Shown here in pieces: positions 1 to 9,883 of a stretch of DNA of 64,000 bases; position 1 is the first letter of the stretch, and each line of letters begins with the position of its first letter. The notes below the pieces were generated by a model. The model saw only the letters and a list, made by a program, of their open reading frames with translations. It was not told the origin of the DNA and made no database searches. The position numbers were made by a program, and so were the translations under genes. Source of the DNA: Archangium sp. GTDB lineage: Bacteria; Myxococcota; Myxococcia; Myxococcales; Myxococcaceae. The stretch lies in the NCBI GenBank assembly GCA_030681645.1, contig JAUXRX010000010.1, positions 1-64,000 of the forward strand, given 5' to 3'.

Positions 1-250
1 TGCTGGGTCGCTCCGCCTCGGCGCATCTTCCGCTTCGCTCCAGCTGCGCTCGCCCAGCTGTCGCTGGACCGGCTGCGCTCCGGGTTGCTGGGTCGCTCCG
101 CCTCGGCGCATCTTCCGCTTCGCTCCAGCTGCGCTCGCCCAGCTGTCGCTGGACCGGCTGCGCTCCGGGTTGCTGGGTCGCTCCGCCTCGGCGCATCTTC
201 CGCCTCGCTCCAGCTGCGCTCGCCCAGCTGTCGCTGGACCGGCTGCGCTC
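1..250. repeat. 85-bp direct tandem repeat, about three copies
   Basis: Three head-to-tail copies start at 1, 86 and 171, each opening with TGCTGGGTCGCTCCGCC. The copies are nearly identical (one C/T difference seen in the third). The third copy is cut short at 250, where the stop codon of the Cys-rich lipoprotein gene begins, so the array abuts that gene's 3' end. Each unit is built from smaller GCTGCGCTC / GCTTCGCTC-like words and the palindrome CAGCTG. The array may extend to the left of the window. Long open frames through it are low-complexity and are not credible genes. Confidence 0.9.
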
Positions 251-2136
251 TACTGGCAGACGCGGGTGGTCTGGTTGCACGCCATCGAGGCGCAGTTCAC
301 GCACGTGCCGCCGTCCGCGCCGCAGGCGTTCTTCGCCGAGCCCCCCTGGCAGGTGCCGTTGCCCGCGCAGCACCCGTCGCAGCTGGTGCCGTCGCACACA
401 CAGGTGTTGGCGACGCAGTGCAGCCCGTAGCCGCAGGGGTTGCCCGTGCCGCAGCCGCAGCTGCCCGTGGTCCGGCAGGTGTCTGTCTTCACCGGGTCGC
501 ACCCGGTGCAGGCGCCGCCGGCGAGGCCGCACGCGGTGACGCTGCGCGGCTGACAGACGCCGAGCTCGCAGCAGCCATCCGCGCACGAGGTGGCGTCGCA
601 GGTCACCGGGCCACACGCCCCCGCGACGCAGGCCGCCGCGCCGCACTGCACACACGTGGTGCCCCCCGTGCCGCAGTTGCCCGAGGTATCGCCGGCCATG
701 CACGAGCCGTTGGCGCAGCAGCCGCCGTCGCAGGTGCTCGAGTCGCACGTCGCCGCCACGCAGCCGCCGTTCTGGCAGTTGAGCGTGGGGCAGGCGGTGC
801 AGGCCGCGCCGCCGGTGCCGCAGCTGCTCGCCGAGGTCCCCGATTGGCACTGCCCGGTGGCATCGCAGCAGCCGTCGGGACAGCTGGCGGCGTTGCACGC
901 GCTCACGCAGGCCTTCATGCGGCAGGAGCCTGAGCCGCAGGACTCACAGCTGATGCCGCCCTGGCCGCATGCGGTGACGCTGGCGCCCCCGGTGCACACG
1001 CCCCCCTGGCAGCAGCCGTTTGCACAGGTGGTCGGGCCGCAGGGGACGTCGCAGACCTGGTTGGTGCACGCGGTGCCGGTCGGGCACATGTTGCAGGCGA
1101 CGCCGCCGCTGCCGCAGGCCGTGGGGTCGGTGCCGGCCACGCACCTGCCCGCGAGGCAGCAGCCCGTGGGGCAGGTCGTCGGGTCGCAGGAGTCGACGCA
1201 CACGCCAGCGTCGCAACCACCCAGGCCGCACGAGAGGCAGCCCATCGCGCCCGTGCCGCAGGCGAGCGCGTCGCGGCCGGCCAGGCACTGCGAGCCCGAG
1301 CAGCACCCGCTGGCGCAGTTCGAGGCGTTGCAGGCAGCGGTCGGGCAGGTGCCGGCGTTGCAGGGACCGCCCTCACAGTTGATGCAGGCCCGCCCGCCGG
1401 TGCCACACGACGCGGACGAGTCGCCCATCAGGCAGCGGCCACCCATGCAGCAGCCGGCGCACGAGGCCGCGGTGCACTGGCAGAGCCCGCGCAGGCATTC
1501 CACGCCGGGCTCGCACGCAGGGCCGGTGCCGCACTGACACAGGCCGTTGACGCAGGTGTCGGCGCCGATCGCCGAGGTGCACGGGGGCCCCTCGCCACAG
1601 GCGCAGCGTCCATCGGCCCCACACGAGTCGGTGATGCCGTTGGCGCACATGACGCACGCCGAGCCGTTGGCCCCGCACGCCGTCACTCCGGGTGTGGTGA
1701 CGCAGGTGGTGCCCCCCGAGCAGCAGCCGGTGCAGCCGTCGCACCCCGAGGTGGGCGCGTCGAGGGTGACCGTCACCGCCCGCTCGAGGCCCTTCGCGAC
1801 CACCACGTGCGCGGCCCCCGCCCCCACCACCGCGCCGGCGAGCAGCCCCTCGACGCGGACCTCGACGTTCTGTTGATCGAGCGAGTCGGCGATCAGGATC
1901 CGCACCTTCGAGGTGCTGGGCAGCCCAGGCCCTGCCGTCTCGGGCCGCAGCGTGGGCTCGAGGAAGAGCCCGGAGGTCGCGTCGAGACCCGTGTAGCGGA
2001 GCTGATCGATGGAGATCGCCCCGGCCTCGACGGTGACGAGCAGGGCGGTGCCGTTGAGGCGCGCCACGTCGCGGCAGGCGAGCGCAGGCAACACGAGGCA
2101 CAGGAAGAGGGAAAGCCGCTTCATCGATCGATTCAT
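250..2136 (-). CDS. Cys-rich repeat lipoprotein
   Basis: A 628-residue secreted protein. The N-terminus (MNRSMKRLSLFLCLVLPALA then Cys) is a lipoprotein signal with the lipobox Cys near residue 21. Residues about 25-155 form a beta-rich domain; the rest is about nine tandem Cys-rich units of roughly 40 residues, each with a GCC core followed by a CGxGGxxC-x2-C pattern, as in disulfide-stapled or EGF-like stalks of myxobacterial surface proteins. The start at 2136 is chosen because its ATG overlaps the TGA of the upstream TPR gene (ATGA), which implies translational coupling; a second in-frame ATG lies at 2124. It is the last gene of a kinase-TPR-lipoprotein operon and so may be the surface output or sensor of that kinase. 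The exact family was not recognised. Confidence 0.85.
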   Translation of the reverse strand: MNRSMKRLSLFLCLVLPALACRDVARLNGTALLVTVEAGAISIDQLRYTGLDATSGLFLEPTLRPETAGPGLPSTSKVRILIADSLDQQNVEVRVEGLLAGAVVGAGAAHVVVAKGLERAVTVTLDAPTSGCDGCTGCCSGGTTCVTTPGVTACGANGSACVMCANGITDSCGADGRCACGEGPPCTSAIGADTCVNGLCQCGTGPACEPGVECLRGLCQCTAASCAGCCMGGRCLMGDSSASCGTGGRACINCEGGPCNAGTCPTAACNASNCASGCCSGSQCLAGRDALACGTGAMGCLSCGLGGCDAGVCVDSCDPTTCPTGCCLAGRCVAGTDPTACGSGGVACNMCPTGTACTNQVCDVPCGPTTCANGCCQGGVCTGGASVTACGQGGISCESCGSGSCRMKACVSACNAASCPDGCCDATGQCQSGTSASSCGTGGAACTACPTLNCQNGGCVAATCDSSTCDGGCCANGSCMAGDTSGNCGTGGTTCVQCGAAACVAGACGPVTCDATSCADGCCELGVCQPRSVTACGLAGGACTGCDPVKTDTCRTTGSCGCGTGNPCGYGLHCVANTCVCDGTSCDGCCAGNGTCQGGSAKNACGADGGTCVNCASMACNQTTRVCQ

Positions 2137-2784
2137 CGCGCGTTGATGTCCGGCAGGGTGGTCTGCACCGGCTGGGGGGCGGTGGCGATGGCCGTCGCGG
2201 TCACGGCCCCACCTATCACCACGGCGCCCACGGCCGTCCAGAACCACCAGCGCTGGTAGACGGGCGGCGGGGGCGGCGGAGGCGCTTCCTTCTTCAGGGC
2301 CGCCTCGAGGGAGAGCTGCCGTTCTTGCGCGTTGACCACCGCGAGGCGCGTCTTCTCGAGTTCGAGCTTGCGCTGCTGCTCTTCGGCCTCGTGGCGGCGC
2401 TGCTCTTCGAGCTGCTGGCGTTCGGCGTCTCTCTTGTCCTGGTCACTTTGCATGGTCTTCACCGCGGCGAGCTGGGCTTCGACCTGGGCCAGCACTTCTT
2501 CGGTGGCCTTCGCCTGCGCCTCGGGGGGGTTCGTCTCGAGGTAGCGGCGGAAATAGAAGATGGCCTTGTCGAGGTTGCCGGCGCGGCGGTGGCTCTGGCC
2601 GAGGTTGAAGAGCAGGCCCGGCGCGGCCTTCAGCTTGTAGGCGGCCTCGTACTGCTCGATGGCCTTCGGGAAGTCACCCAGGTCGAACGCCTTCTTCGCC
2701 TCGAGGGCGGCCGCGCGCGCAGCGGTCTCCGCCGCGGGCGCGGCGAGGGCCAGCCCCGACAGGACCAGCGTGAGGAGGAGCCCT

Positions 2785-2807
<23 letters not shown>
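2133..2807 (-). CDS. Membrane-anchored TPR / coiled-coil protein
   Basis: A 224-residue protein with an N-terminal signal or anchor (residues about 7-23), tetratricopeptide-like helices at about 28-110 (for example the AFDLGDFPKAIEQYEAAYKL stretch), a charged Gln/Glu/Arg-rich coiled coil at about 115-175, a proline run, and a C-terminal hydrophobic segment at about 188-208. The gene start (ATG at 2807) lies inside the end of the upstream kinase gene (23-nt overlap), and its TGA overlaps the ATG of the downstream lipoprotein gene. The coupling suggests equimolar synthesis of a kinase/scaffold/lipoprotein complex across the envelope. The function is inferred from context only. Confidence 0.85.
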
Positions 2808-4131
<1,324 letters not shown>

Positions 4132-4212
4132 TCCCCCGCACAGTCTCTCATGGATTACCGCTCCGCTGGAATATCACCTGTCAGCCTCAATCAATTGAGG
4201 GTGTTGCGTTTC

Positions 4213-4536
4213 TCAGAGGACCTTCTGCACCGCCTCGCCCAGCTTCTGCTTCGAGACCGCCCCGGCGATCTGACTGACCACCTTGCCGCCCTTGAAGAGC
4301 AGGAAATTCGGCAGCGAGCGCACGCCGAACGCCTGCGCGGTGACCTGGTTCTCTTCGATGTTCACCTTCACCACCTTGAGCTTGCCCTGGTGCGTGGTGG
4401 CGAGCTCTTCGAGCGTCGGCTCCATGGCGATGCAGGGGGCGCACCAGGTGGCCCAGAAGTCGACGAGCACGGGCACCTGCGCGTCGAGCACCTCGGCTTT
4501 GAACTGCGCATCGGACAGGGCGAGCGTGTTGGCCAT
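4213..4536 (-). CDS. trxA: Thioredoxin
   Basis: A 107-residue thioredoxin-fold protein of normal length, cytoplasmic (no signal peptide). The active site is WCAPC (family consensus WCGPC), preceded by VDFWATWCAP and followed by the cis-proline segment SLPNFLLFKGG. It should reduce protein disulfides using thioredoxin reductase. It is a single gene, reading away from the DUF2378 gene at 4672; about 80 nt separate its end from the start of the kinase operon. The Ala in place of Gly in the active site is a known natural variant and would be expected to shift the redox potential only modestly. Confidence 0.93.
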   Translation of the reverse strand: MANTLALSDAQFKAEVLDAQVPVLVDFWATWCAPCIAMEPTLEELATTHQGKLKVVKVNIEENQVTAQAFGVRSLPNFLLFKGGKVVSQIAGAVSKQKLGEAVQKVL

Positions 4537-4671
4537 GGGGGCGATCTAGCAGAAGAGCACACCGGACGACTCATCTGGGCGGTCGTCACCCGTTTGCTCG
4601 GGCGGGACCGTGTAGGCTCGCGCGCGTGGCCGCTGAGCGCCTGGCGTCTGGAGCCTGGGAGGGAGGGGGCA

Positions 4672-5217
4672 ATGGCCGAGGGAGTCATCTACCGTCACAC
4701 CGTCGAGGCCTTCGTCGAGCGCGTGCTGCTGCGCCGCGGGCTGCTCAGCCTCGAGTTCGATCGCGAGCTCAAGGCGCTCGGCGTCGACGCCAGCCGCCCC
4801 GCTGAGCTGAAGCTCGAGACCTGGCTGGCGCTGCTCAGGGCGTCTGCGCGGCGGCTGAGCCCGGGGCGCCCGGAAGCCGACGCCCTCGAAGACGTCGGCC
4901 GCGAGATGTTGCGCGGCTACATCGACGGGCTGGTGGGCAAGGCGCTCTTCTCCGTGCTGCGGCTGGTGGGCCCGCGGCGGGCGCTCCTGCGCATGGCGGA
5001 AAACTTCCACACCGCCGACAGCATCACCTCGGTCACCGCGCGGGAACTCGGCCCCACCTCCATCGAGCTCGAGTTCAGCCCGGTGTTCGGAATACCGACC
5101 TACACCCGCGGCGTGCTGCTCGAGGCCCTGGTGCTGCTGCGCGCGAAGGACGCGAAGGTGGAGTTCCGCGAGCTCCCCGCAGGCGCGACGCTGTTCACCG
5201 TGTCCTGGGCGGGGTGA
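4672..5217 (+). CDS. DUF2378 (TIGR02265) family protein
   Basis: A 181-residue protein resembling the TIGR02265/DUF2378 family, which is essentially confined to myxobacteria and usually occurs in many paralogues per genome. No signal peptide or membrane helix is seen. The hallmark features are an alpha-helical N-terminal half (AFVERVLLRRGLL) and a C-terminal half with a GPRRALLRMAENFHTADSIT-like core followed by a beta segment ending in FTVSWAG. The start at 4672 is preferred because GGAGGGAGGGGG lies just upstream; the open frame extends much further left but only as the antisense shadow of the kinase operon. The function is unknown. Confidence 0.85.
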   Translation: MAEGVIYRHTVEAFVERVLLRRGLLSLEFDRELKALGVDASRPAELKLETWLALLRASARRLSPGRPEADALEDVGREMLRGYIDGLVGKALFSVLRLVGPRRALLRMAENFHTADSITSVTARELGPTSIELEFSPVFGIPTYTRGVLLEALVLLRAKDAKVEFRELPAGATLFTVSWAG

Positions 5218-5244
5218 TCCCTCGACTCCGCTCGGGATGAACGG
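5218..5244. repeat. REP-A palindromic repeat, single unit
   Basis: TCCCTCGACTCCGCTCGGGA followed by TGAACGG fills the 32-nt gap between the convergent DUF2378 and chemotaxis-protein genes. The same word recurs, in both orientations, at 6924-6986, 26089-26167, 30138-30217, 31119-31144 and 59168-59271. Confidence 0.85.
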
Positions 5245-5249
5245 CTGGG

Positions 5250-6863
5250 TCAGGACCGGTCGGAGACCTTGAACCGGCTGGTCACCGCGGTGAGCGCGTC
5301 GACCGAGCTCTGGAGGTCCTGCGCGATTCGGGTGGTGCGGCCGGTGGCGTCGACGCCCTGCTTCACCAGGTCGGCCACGTTGCGCGCGCCCTGCACGGCC
5401 TGCTCGGACGACTGCCGCTGCTGCCGGGTGGCGACGGCGATCTGCTGGGCCGCTTCCTTGGTGCCGCGGGACAGCGCGAGGATCTGTTGGAACGACGTCT
5501 GCGCGCGCTCGGCCACGGCCATGCCGCGATCCGACGACTCGACGCTCTCCTTCGCGCGCACCACCGCCACGTCGCCCGAGGCCTGCACGCTCTCGACGAT
5601 GCGGCCAATGTCGCGCGCCGACTGCGCCACGTTCTCGGCGAGCTTGCGCATCTCGGCGGCCACCACCGAGAAGCCGCGCCCCACCTCGCCCGCCTTGGTG
5701 CCCTCGAGCGCGGCGTTGAGCGCGAGCAGGTCAGAACGATCGGCGACCTGTTTGATCACCTGGGCGATGCGGCTGACCTGCTGCACGTCGCCGTTGAGGC
5801 GGGTGATGGCGTCGGCGACCTCCTTCGCCTCGTGGCGGATCTCGGTCATGCCGCCCACCATCTCGGCCACCACCGCGCGGGCCTCGTCGACGGCCTGGTT
5901 GGTGCGCACGGCGGCCTGTTCCACCACCTCGGTCGAGCGGGTGATGCTCTCGGCGGTGCGGGAGAGCTCTTCGAAGGTGGCGGCGATCTGCTGCGCGTAG
6001 GCCGACTGCTGGCTGGTGACGTGCGTCTGGTCTCCCGAGGCGACGTTGAGCCCCTTCGCCGCTTCCCCGAGGCGGCGGGTGAGCCCCACCATCTCGGTGA
6101 CGAGCTGACGCAGCGAGGTGAGCATGTCGTTGACGGACGAGGCCATCGACTGCACCTCGTTCGCGCCGCCCACGTCGATCTGCTGCACGCTCACGTCGCC
6201 GGCGGCCACCTCGCGCGCGACCCGCGTCACCACGCCGAGCGGCCCCGCGATGGCGCCCGAGAACACCAGGGCCAGGGTGAGCCCGAGGGCCAGCGCGGCG
6301 AGCAGCACCCACAGGCCCACCACCTGGTTCTCCTTCTCCTGCCGGGCGAACTGGTCGAGCGAGAAGCGCACCACCATGGTGGCCTCGTAGTCCTGGTCTT
6401 TCGCGCTGCAGCGCACGTCGAGCACGGCGCCGCGATCGATCTGGCACTGGCCCTCGTCGGGGATCTCGTAGCGGCCGGGGGGCAGGTCGCCCTGCAGCTG
6501 CACGGTGGCGTCGCCCGACTTCACCTCGACGTAGCGCTTGCCGTTCTCGTTGATCACCCGCTCCTTGATCACCGCCAGCGAGCCGAGCTGCGTGACGTTG
6601 CCGCCGGCGCGCACGCCCTCGAAGATGCCGTTGAGCTCGCTGGGCGTGGCCAGCCCATCGCGGATGAGGCGCATGATGGGCGAGGCGTTGTTCGCGGCGA
6701 GCTGGCCGACGCTGACGGCCTGCCGCTCGAGCGCCTTGCCGGCCTGCTCGTTCAAGCGGCTGGGAAAGTAGATCGACGCGAACAGCGCGACGGCGACGCA
6801 CGGCAACACCACGGCGATCGCCGCCTGCACGCGCAGTGAAAGACCTGACCAGAGGCTCCCCAT
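5250..6863 (-). CDS. Methyl-accepting chemotaxis protein
   Basis: A 537-residue transmembrane receptor. It has an N-terminal helix (about 12-32), an extracytoplasmic sensor region of about 145 residues, a second helix (about 180-205), a HAMP domain (about 205-258) and a long signalling domain. The hairpin tip reads LNAALEGTKAGEVGRGFSVV, where most receptors have NAAIEAARAGEQGRGFAVV, so it belongs to a divergent tip class. The start at 6863 is the first in-frame ATG after the antisense shadow and directly precedes the first helix. There is no adjacent che operon and no obvious C-terminal CheR-tethering pentapeptide. It should control a CheA pathway encoded elsewhere (motility or development). 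Confidence 0.93.
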   Translation of the reverse strand: MGSLWSGLSLRVQAAIAVVLPCVAVALFASIYFPSRLNEQAGKALERQAVSVGQLAANNASPIMRLIRDGLATPSELNGIFEGVRAGGNVTQLGSLAVIKERVINENGKRYVEVKSGDATVQLQGDLPPGRYEIPDEGQCQIDRGAVLDVRCSAKDQDYEATMVVRFSLDQFARQEKENQVVGLWVLLAALALGLTLALVFSGAIAGPLGVVTRVAREVAAGDVSVQQIDVGGANEVQSMASSVNDMLTSLRQLVTEMVGLTRRLGEAAKGLNVASGDQTHVTSQQSAYAQQIAATFEELSRTAESITRSTEVVEQAAVRTNQAVDEARAVVAEMVGGMTEIRHEAKEVADAITRLNGDVQQVSRIAQVIKQVADRSDLLALNAALEGTKAGEVGRGFSVVAAEMRKLAENVAQSARDIGRIVESVQASGDVAVVRAKESVESSDRGMAVAERAQTSFQQILALSRGTKEAAQQIAVATRQQRQSSEQAVQGARNVADLVKQGVDATGRTTRIAQDLQSSVDALTAVTSRFKVSDRS

Positions 6864-6923
6864 GGGCGCGCAGCGTCGCACCTTCCGGCGCGGCGTCGAA
6901 CGGAAACCGTCGGTGCCGAGGCG

Positions 6924-6986
6924 CCTCGACTCCGCTCGGCGTGAACTGAGTTGGCCCAATCCGTTCAGCCCGAGCGAAGTCGAGGG
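6924..6986. repeat. REP-A inverted pair
   Basis: Two REP-A arms face each other: CCTCGACTCCGCTCGGCGTG at 6924 and the reverse arm CCCGAGCGAAGTCGAGGG ending at 6986. They lie in the divergent gap between the chemotaxis-protein gene and the haloperoxidase-like gene. Transcripts from either side could form a hairpin here. Confidence 0.8.
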
Positions 6987-7010
6987 CCATTGAAGGTAGC
7001 CTTCGCCTCC

Positions 7011-8510
7011 ATGATCCGGAGAACGCTGCTGGTCGCGCTCGCTGCTTCGACGCTCACGGCCGCCCAGACCAGGCCCGCGCCCGCCGACTTCAAGCCGTCC
7101 TTCGCCTACCAGCTGCTCGAGCTCTCTCTCGAGGCCACCGCCCGCGACATCGAGCGCATCGGCGCGCGGCCCACCATCAACTCGCGCGAGCTCTACCTCG
7201 CCACGGCCGCGCTCTACGACGCCTGGGCCGCCTACGACGCCGTCGCGCTGCCCTCGCACGGCCCGGTGGACAGGCGGCCCGCCGCCGAGCGCACCGACCA
7301 CAACCGCCACAAGGCGATGCTCGCCGCGCTGCGGGTGGTGCTGGAAGACCTCTACCCGGCGCAGCAGGACTGGCTCGAGGGCCAGTTCAAGGACCGCGGC
7401 TTCACCGCCGGCGCCCTCGCGAAGAAGGGCTCGCCCGAGGCGGTGGGGAACGCGGCGGGCCTGCGCATCGCCGCCGAGCACCACCACGACGGCGCGAACC
7501 AGCTCGGTGACGAGCGCGGCGGCGCGGCCCAGCCCTACGCCGACTACACCTTCTACGCCCCGGTGAACGGCCCCGACCGGGTGCTCGACGTGGATCATTG
7601 GCAGCCGATCCCCTTCACCCTCGACTCGGGCCTGGTGGTGCGCCCCGGCTTCCTCACCCCGCACTGGTACCGGGTGAAGCCGTTCGCGCTCACCCGGGCT
7701 GATCAGCTCCGCCCGCCGCCCCCGCCGAAGGCGAACACCGCGCAGACGAAGCAGGAGCTCGACCAGGTGATCGCCCTCAACGGCTCGCTCACCCCCGAGC
7801 AGAAGGCGATGGTGGAGTTCATGCGCGATGGGCCTCGCTCCACCGGGCAGTCGGGGCACTGGCTGCGCTTCGCCCAGGCCGTCTCGCGCCGCGATCGCCA
7901 CGGCGTGGAGAAGGACGTGAAGCTCTACTTCGCCGTGGCGGCCGCCTGCTTCGACGCCTTCATCGCCGCGTGGGACACCAAGCGCGCCTACGACGGCCCC
8001 CGCCCGTGGACGCTGGTGCGGGTGCTCTACGCAGGCAAGAAGGTTCGCGGCTGGCTGGGGCCCGGCAAGGGCGTGGGCGACGTGCCCGCCGAGAAGTGGG
8101 CCCCCTATTCCCCCGCGTCCTTCGTCACCCCGCCGTTCCCCGGCTACGTGAGCGGCCACAGCACCGTGAGCGGCGCGGCCTCGAAGACGCTCGCCGACTT
8201 CACCGGCAGCGACGTGTTCGAAGACGAGGACGCGCGGCGGGCGGGCACGTTGACCGAGCTGGGGGCGAGCCACGCGGTGATGCAGAGCGTGGACGGCCAG
8301 AAGGCCGCCGCCGACGAGAAGGCCTGCGACGTGGTGCTGCGGTTGCCCACGTTCAGCGCCACCGCCGAGATGGCCGGCTTCTCGCGCGTGCTGGGCGGCT
8401 ACCACCTGCAGGTGGACAACGTCGAAGGGCTGGCGCTGGGGCGCAAGGTGTCGGACGTGACGTGGGCGCGCGCTTCCGCGCTGTTCTCGGGGAAGGCGAA
8501 GCGCCCCTGA
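7011..8510 (+). CDS. Vanadium-dependent haloperoxidase / PAP2-like secreted protein
   Basis: A 499-residue all-helical protein with a signal peptide (MIRRTLLVALAASTLTAAQT). Residues that in the vanadium haloperoxidase/PAP2 superfamily bind vanadate or phosphate are visible: TKRAYDGPRPW (K324 and R331), GYVSGHST (S381, G382 and H383) and SRVLGGYHLQVDN (R459, with H465 as the axial ligand position). The catalytic set is therefore complete. The length and spacing fit the bacterial haloperoxidase-like family rather than short PAP2 phosphatases. Likely activities are halide oxidation by peroxide or phosphatase activity; sequence alone does not decide. The start ATG at 7011 directly begins the signal peptide. 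Confidence 0.85.
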   Translation: MIRRTLLVALAASTLTAAQTRPAPADFKPSFAYQLLELSLEATARDIERIGARPTINSRELYLATAALYDAWAAYDAVALPSHGPVDRRPAAERTDHNRHKAMLAALRVVLEDLYPAQQDWLEGQFKDRGFTAGALAKKGSPEAVGNAAGLRIAAEHHHDGANQLGDERGGAAQPYADYTFYAPVNGPDRVLDVDHWQPIPFTLDSGLVVRPGFLTPHWYRVKPFALTRADQLRPPPPPKANTAQTKQELDQVIALNGSLTPEQKAMVEFMRDGPRSTGQSGHWLRFAQAVSRRDRHGVEKDVKLYFAVAAACFDAFIAAWDTKRAYDGPRPWTLVRVLYAGKKVRGWLGPGKGVGDVPAEKWAPYSPASFVTPPFPGYVSGHSTVSGAASKTLADFTGSDVFEDEDARRAGTLTELGASHAVMQSVDGQKAAADEKACDVVLRLPTFSATAEMAGFSRVLGGYHLQVDNVEGLALGRKVSDVTWARASALFSGKAKRP

Positions 8511-8534
8511 GGCCTCCACCGCGACCGGCCGGGC

Positions 8535-9485
8535 CTACCCGGGCGGAACGGGCGTCTCCGCGGCGTCCGTCTTGATCCGCTGCATCCAGAAGCGCACCGC
8601 CTGCGGCGAGACGCCCTTGCGCTCGTTTCCGGACAGCCGCGAGAGCAGCGAGGAGAGCGCCGGCCGTCGGCCCGCCGCCGCGCCGTGCAGGTCGGCGTCC
8701 GTGTATTCGGCGACCCGGCCCTTCGCGAGGATGACGTTGGGGGTGAGCGCCTTGAACTCGTCGTTGAAGCCCACGCCGGTGGTGCGGTCGAACCACGGCT
8801 CCTTCGAGTAGGTCATCAGGGCGATCGGCATCGCCTGGCCCGTGCGCGCGTTGAGCGAGGTGGCCATGCGAATCTCGTTGGGCGTCACCTGGCCGCTCCC
8901 GGGCCTGGCCGGGTCGTAGCCGAAGGTGGTGCCGCCGGTGAGCTGATCAGCCCGCGTGTTCGCGCCGGCGGGGAAGTTCTTCCGCACGTGGGTGAGCACG
9001 CCCATCAGGCCCTCGAGCGGCGGCGCGAGGCGGGTCAGCTCGGCGGCTGCCTTCGGCGTGTCGAAGTCGTAGTTCCACCGCACCCGCCAGCTCTCGTCCG
9101 GCCCGGTCTTCAGGGTGTCGAGCGTCTTCCCGGGAGGGACCCAGGTGGGCAGGTCGGCCTCCCAGAGCTTCTCCGCCAGGCGCGGCCCCGCCTTCTCGAG
9201 GATCGCCACCAGGCCAGGCTCGTCGCGCCGGCGGATGCAGTCGGCCACCTGTGCGATGGCCTGCTGGTCGGTCTGCTCGAAGCGCTTCGGCGCGAGCACC
9301 TCGGTGCCCTTGAGCGCGAGGAAGTTCAGCACCCCCGCGGCGTCATGGAGCAGGCGTTGAGGCTTCGCGCGGGCCTGCTCGAGCCACCCGGGGCGCGGGG
9401 CAGCGGCGGGCGGTGGCTCCTCGGGGCGGGCGGGGCTGGCGGAGGACGTCGCGGCACTCGGAGGCGGTCGGCTCTTCACTCTCAT
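8535..9485 (-). CDS. Hypothetical protein with Pro/Ala-rich N-terminus
   Basis: A 316-residue protein that I do not recognise. It has no signal peptide; residues 1-35 are Pro/Ala/Ser-rich and disordered-looking, then comes a mixed alpha/beta domain with a Trp-rich WRVRWNYDFDTPK segment (about residues 135-147) and a GGTTFGYDPARPGSG segment. Codon use is like that of its neighbours and third positions are GC-rich, which supports real coding. It stands alone, convergent with the haloperoxidase-like gene (24-nt gap) and facing away from the 9.88 kb signalling operon. No function is inferred. Confidence 0.7.
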   Translation of the reverse strand: MRVKSRPPPSAATSSASPARPEEPPPAAAPRPGWLEQARAKPQRLLHDAAGVLNFLALKGTEVLAPKRFEQTDQQAIAQVADCIRRRDEPGLVAILEKAGPRLAEKLWEADLPTWVPPGKTLDTLKTGPDESWRVRWNYDFDTPKAAAELTRLAPPLEGLMGVLTHVRKNFPAGANTRADQLTGGTTFGYDPARPGSGQVTPNEIRMATSLNARTGQAMPIALMTYSKEPWFDRTTGVGFNDEFKALTPNVILAKGRVAEYTDADLHGAAAGRRPALSSLLSRLSGNERKGVSPQAVRFWMQRIKTDAAETPVPPG

Positions 9486-9883
9486 GGGCCGGACCGTAGG
9501 CCTGCCCCCGGGGCGCGGGCGTTCTGCGCCGCGCCAGTCTCGTACGGGGGCGCGCCAGCGGCCCTTCCCCCTTCGCCTCCGTGTTTCTGCACGCAGCCAT
9601 CACCGCACCGGCTCCAGAGACCTCCCCTGCCTCCCTCCGCTCTCCAGGTCCGGCTACACCGACAACGCATCGTGCATCGACGTCGGTCTCGACTTCATCG
9701 CCAAGCCCTTCGCCATCGACGCCTTCAGCCGGGGAAAGCCCCACGCCGAAGAACCCCCGCCGTCGCGCAAGAGCTGAGCTCGAGCTCGTCGTTCCAGGAA
9801 CGTGGCAGCTCTGGGGCCTTCCCTGCTCGTTCGGGGGACACGGGTCCTGGCGACGCGGGCCTATACTCGGCCGCAGTGGGGGG
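9486..9883. other. 398-nt gap before the signalling operon
   Basis: Apart from the receiver-domain remnant at 9649-9777 I see no intact gene here. The last about 100 nt before 9884 probably hold the promoter of the histidine kinase operon; a TATACT hexamer at 9862-9867 is the best visible -10-like word, without a convincing -35 partner. Confidence 0.4.
9649..9777 (+). pseudogene. Fossil of a response-regulator receiver domain
   Basis: In the frame ending at 9777 the peptide SGYTDNASCIDVGLDFIAKP continues to FAIDAFSRGK. This matches the C-terminal quarter of receiver domains of hybrid histidine kinases (SGYT, then a short loop, FLxKPF and the last helix). The conserved Thr (SGYT) and Lys (AKPF) remain, but the upstream phospho-acceptor region is missing and the frame ends soon after. 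It looks like a decayed or truncated gene directly upstream of an intact two-component operon. Confidence 0.5.

Noticed and set aside
85..933. Long plus-strand frames over the tandem repeat and across the Cys-rich gene
   Set aside because: They are antisense shadows of a high-GC gene or low-complexity repeat translations, without recognisable domains.
6864..8519. N-terminal extension of the chemotaxis receptor on the minus strand
   Set aside because: It lies antisense to the haloperoxidase-like gene and has no chemotaxis features; the first membrane helix follows the ATG at 6863.
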